This document shows, piece after piece, positions 8,601 to 10,446 of a DNA stretch of 10,446 bases. The position numbers and the translations under genes were made by a program. The number at the start of each line of letters is the position of its first letter. Position 1 is the stretch's first letter. The notes below the pieces were generated by a model that saw nothing but the letters and a program-made list of their open reading frames with translations, had not been told where the DNA came from and ran no database searches. The stretch lies in assembly GCA_964434955.1 (NCBI GenBank), contig CAYSXI010000188.1:1-10446 (forward strand), in the 5' to 3' direction. The stretch comes from JANQLU01 sp964434955 (GTDB lineage: Bacteria; Planctomycetota; Planctomycetia; Pirellulales; Pirellulaceae).

Positions 8601-10446
8601 ATCGATTCCGTCGTTGTTGTTGTTACTTAACGAGTTCTGTGACACGTCGTTATTGGTAATTAACCAATCACTGGATTGATAGATTGAGACCCCATGAAGG
8701 TTTGCGAAACCAACAATATTGTTCTCGAGGTTCCCGCCCGTCGAATTCTCGATCCAGACATTCGAGCCGGCATTGTCACCGGCAGCTTCACTATCTGTCC
8801 CATTCAGCAAGTTTGGGTCAACAATTGCATGGACGGCACTGCCGATGATATTGTCCCGAATCGTGATATTGTCGACGGCTGTCCCGGAATTGGATCCGAC
8901 GCGAATATTCCCCGAGTCCTGATCACCGTCGCCAAATCCGTGAACGCCAATATGTTGAATCGTGATATTGCTCTGCTGAAGGTTGAGGCCGAATTCGACC
9001 TCATTGACGGAACGGTCATTCACGATTTCCAGTTCCGGTCGCTCAACCTGATTCAAAATCGCGCCGCGGGTGCCTACCGTACCGCCGCGCCCGAGATTGC
9101 CGGCGTTGGTATCAAGCAGTTGTGACGGATTGGACGCATCGTAAGCGCGGCCGTCGATCGTTGTACCGCCGTCGACAAGCGTCGGCAACGCTTCGGTGAC
9201 GACGACTCGCCACCATTGATCCGGACCGCTGGACGCATTGGTAGCTTCGACGGGGACGAATCGCATTTCATTGCTTCCGTTCACAGCGTTCGCATTTTGA
9301 ATGAACTGACGCAACGACCCTTGGACCGTACGTTGATTTGCCAAATCATCGTCCTGGGAATCGCCAGCCAAAGTATTGGTCACGACATTAAAACTGAAAC
9401 CAAAATCGACGTCGCTCCTATCCGCGCCGTTGATCTCGACGCGATTGACATGCTGTGCTGTTGCGATACTCGATGCATCATCAGAGACTCCCGCATTTCG
9501 TCCACCGTAAACGGCTCCGTCAGCGGTTGTATAAGATTCTGCCACGCCGTCCGACACAAGGCTTCCGGCAACCCCGTAAGTCTGTTGCGCCCAGACATCG
9601 CCTTGTGAGAACCCGCCGTTGAGCCCCTGACTTGGTGCTATGGTTTTCGAGTCGACAATCACGAAATAATCGTCATCCGCCAAACCTATGAAGGCGTATT
9701 GTCCTCCTGCGGTCACCGTTTGCCGGACAAGTTCATCGCCTGCATTCAAAAGCCCATCGCCATTGATGTCACGATAAAGCGAGACACTGACACCGTCTAA
9801 CGCCGCAGACTCTTCAAGCACATTGGAGTCGCCATCGATATCGTCATAAATGTGACCCGCGATCGATGATTCGGTAATGTCATTCAAATTGATTGTCACC
9901 GTAGCGTTCGAGCTTAGACCGTATCGGTCAGTGACCTCGACGTCGAGCGTAAAGCTTGGAGTGATTTCGAAATCCAGCGCGTTGTGGTCAAGTACGGTGA
10001 TCTCGCCCGAATTGACGTCGATGTCGAAAACACCCAATCCGGTTCCGCCGTTGATGGTGTAAGTCAACAATTCATTAAGATTGAGATCATCGGCGGCGAC
10101 CATCGCGACCGATTCGCCATTCGCCAGATTTTCATTTATTGAGAAGGTCTGGTCGCCAATGGTTGGCGCCAGATTGTCTTCTTCGCCAACGACAGAAATC
10201 GCGTCAATCGCTGCCCGCCAATCAGTCCCGAGGGCGATGTCTTGGCCGTCGAGGAAAAATTTGCTGGTTCCAATTGCCTTGCCTGAACCAAAAGTCGTTT
10301 GACTCAGCTGCAACGCGACGATGTCCTGCTCGGTTACCGAAAGGCGATCATTGCCGAAGTTATTGATGTCGGCGTCCACGGAGAACAACAAAGTTCCGGC
10401 ACCCCAGGTGGTTCCGCCCATCGTGGTCCCCAACTCAATCAATTCG
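5688..10446 (-). CDS. Giant cell-surface protein with cadherin-like, SdrD-B-like and beta-helix domains, 5'-partial
   Basis: At least 1585 residues; the frame is open through the window's right edge, so the N-terminus and any signal peptide are outside. Counting visible residues from the TTG codon at 10442: 1-88 is a domain I cannot name; 92-190 is cadherin-like; 193-270 is SdrD-B-like with a dockerin/EF-hand-type loop DINGDGLLNAGDE (225-237); about 370-755 is a right-handed beta-helix region, opening with GSLRQFIQNANA and rich in N-x-I turns; 757-841 is Ig-like; 844-950 is cadherin/CSPG-like; 953-1052 and 1055-1151 are cadherin repeats with DxD and VNE/RND linkers; 1153-1249 and 1250-1340 are tandem NDAPVA-type cadherin-like repeats. 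A P/D/E-rich linker (1343-1382), an S/N-rich stretch and a helical part (1455-1512) precede a hydrophobic anchor (1517-1556) with LVSSIPSWQMLDPL, then an acidic tail. No cysteine occurs. A role in adhesion or envelope structure is inferred; the ligand is unknown. No catalytic motif was recognised. Confidence 0.93.
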   Translation of the reverse strand, partial: ELIELGTTMGGTTWGAGTLLFSVDADINNFGNDRLSVTEQDIVALQLSQTTFGSGKAIGTSKFFLDGQDIALGTDWRAAIDAISVVGEEDNLAPTIGDQTFSINENLANGESVAMVAADDLNLNELLTYTINGGTGLGVFDIDVNSGEITVLDHNALDFEITPSFTLDVEVTDRYGLSSNATVTINLNDITESSIAGHIYDDIDGDSNVLEESAALDGVSVSLYRDINGDGLLNAGDELVRQTVTAGGQYAFIGLADDDYFVIVDSKTIAPSQGLNGGFSQGDVWAQQTYGVAGSLVSDGVAESYTTADGAVYGGRNAGVSDDASSIATAQHVNRVEINGADRSDVDFGFSFNVVTNTLAGDSQDDDLANQRTVQGSLRQFIQNANAVNGSNEMRFVPVEATNASSGPDQWWRVVVTEALPTLVDGGTTIDGRAYDASNPSQLLDTNAGNLGRGGTVGTRGAILNQVERPELEIVNDRSVNEVEFGLNLQQSNITIQHIGVHGFGDGDQDSGNIRVGSNSGTAVDNITIRDNIIGSAVHAIVDPNLLNGTDSEAAGDNAGSNVWIENSTGGNLENNIVGFANLHGVSIYQSSDWLITNNDVSQNSLSNNNNDGIDIQTNSSRITVSGNFLAQNRGSGVDSYQSGGDNRIVDNTIDGNGLGGAETSGVRLFGDDNLIQHNVISNSNGAGVLVVGDQSTLANTPAARNLISQNEFSGNGGISIDLIDGTVGGSENRLGDGQNTNDGLLDVLAGNQAIDHPVIATANLSVGMTTLAGSAMPNSTIEVYFATSDGIGTSFIASTTTDALGNFSVTLPGLSSGESLTALVIDSDNNTSEFGNAIRVNTVPDVTGSTVATTRDTNIIIGLTDLGYSDAEGDPLVSIEIRSLPANGTLLINGSPAVVGSVVTSAQLAANHVVFEPVAGESGRGYAAFQFQAFDGFGYSSISQVAVDVGPFVPEFQSPAIMYVDENQTNVGSIVAIDPEGTTVSYQFDGGADDHLFNIDPASGAISFKAAPDYETPADNDGDNSYELKIKATDGLGEASTKTFHVVVENVNEIPNDIGLTNDRISEHAAAGDTVGFAVVDDPDAGDSHTFSLVDDADGRFQIDPVTGELMVLDATKIDFEDNEFHNVQIAARDSGGIVWVDTLTVNVVDRNDIPEAADDRFTVAEGGRHFGTVAGILANDFDQDGDALKIVAVVQGPSHGTLTGDGFGGFFYEHDGSETTSDVIVYRVADGFGGRDTASILIDVTPVNDAPVATKDRIRINLDDTVTINKNRLLANDFDAEGDAVSIEIVTGPASGDLVVGPDGNLIFTPGDDVSPGDSFTYRITDGDGFSEVVTVEMIISMPVAIPVPVDPIPVDPDPVVVEPTDPEVDPIEPEVVDPGTGGNAGGSEGGPSVELSGPIVSNNNDSNDENEEEGFGFNANLNDSFTSSVDADSGSGTSFSFNRSGSFGSNLLNRTIVSVKSGEAVLDDFVNRFSESSIQVASTLTQYEAIAFANMFDQMDENRQEMVQMPAIEFGTMAAVAGVSGLLTVGYVMWMTQSGLLVTGLVSSIPSWQMLDPLNYLDNEEGADDDSLEDMVETDTEK
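6370..6399. repeat. Two tandem copies of a 15-base coding repeat in the proline-rich linker
   Basis: GGATCGACGGGAATC (6370-6384) is followed by GGATCGACGGGAACC (6385-6399), differing at one base. On the minus strand it encodes the repeated (I/V)PVDP units of the P/D/E-rich linker that joins the last cadherin-like repeat to the C-terminal anchor of the giant protein. The unit is a multiple of three, so copy-number change would alter linker length without breaking the frame. Confidence 0.75.

Noticed and set aside
8694..9125. 143-residue + strand frame opposite the beta-helix region
   Set aside because: It is a shadow of the N-x-I-rich turns; the minus-strand frame carries the recognisable beta-helix pattern.

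Overview
The window looks like chromosomal DNA of a planctomycete, probably Pirellulales-like. That is inferred from two things: a tetrahydromethanopterin (H4MPT)-linked C1 gene in a bacterial setting, and a giant cadherin-like/beta-helix surface protein with a C-terminal anchor of the kind I associate with planctomycetal giant proteins. No rRNA, tRNA, CRISPR array, insertion sequence or phage gene is visible.

Layout. Positions 1-1719 (+ strand) hold the 3' part of mch (methenyl-H4MPT cyclohydrolase), overlapped by 17 bases by an ATP-grasp ligase gene of the RimK type. The two look like one transcriptional unit for H4MPT-dependent C1 metabolism or cofactor synthesis. Positions 1720-1824 are a short gap between convergent genes and contain three tandem copies of a 15-base repeat. 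Positions 1825-10446 (- strand) hold three genes read leftwards: a giant extracellular protein (5' end outside the window), then after only 4 bases a membrane-bound hybrid histidine kinase (PAS-HisKA-HATPase-REC-HPt), then after about 115 bases a REC-HD-GYP response regulator, a predicted cyclic-di-GMP phosphodiesterase. There is no gene-free stretch over 300 bases.

How the genes may work together. The minus-strand genes read as a surface-to-cytoplasm unit. A cysteine-free, calcium-binding-type surface protein with a C-terminal hydrophobic anchor and acidic tail is encoded directly upstream of a kinase with a periplasmic sensor region. That kinase ends in an HPt domain, which could pass phosphate to the receiver of the neighbouring HD-GYP protein and so tie adhesion or envelope state to cyclic-di-GMP turnover. 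Each domain call rests on visible motifs. The functional link between the three genes is inference from gene order. The most unusual points are this arrangement, the anchor of the giant protein, an unassigned domain at its visible N-terminal end, and the 15-base repeats between the convergent genes.
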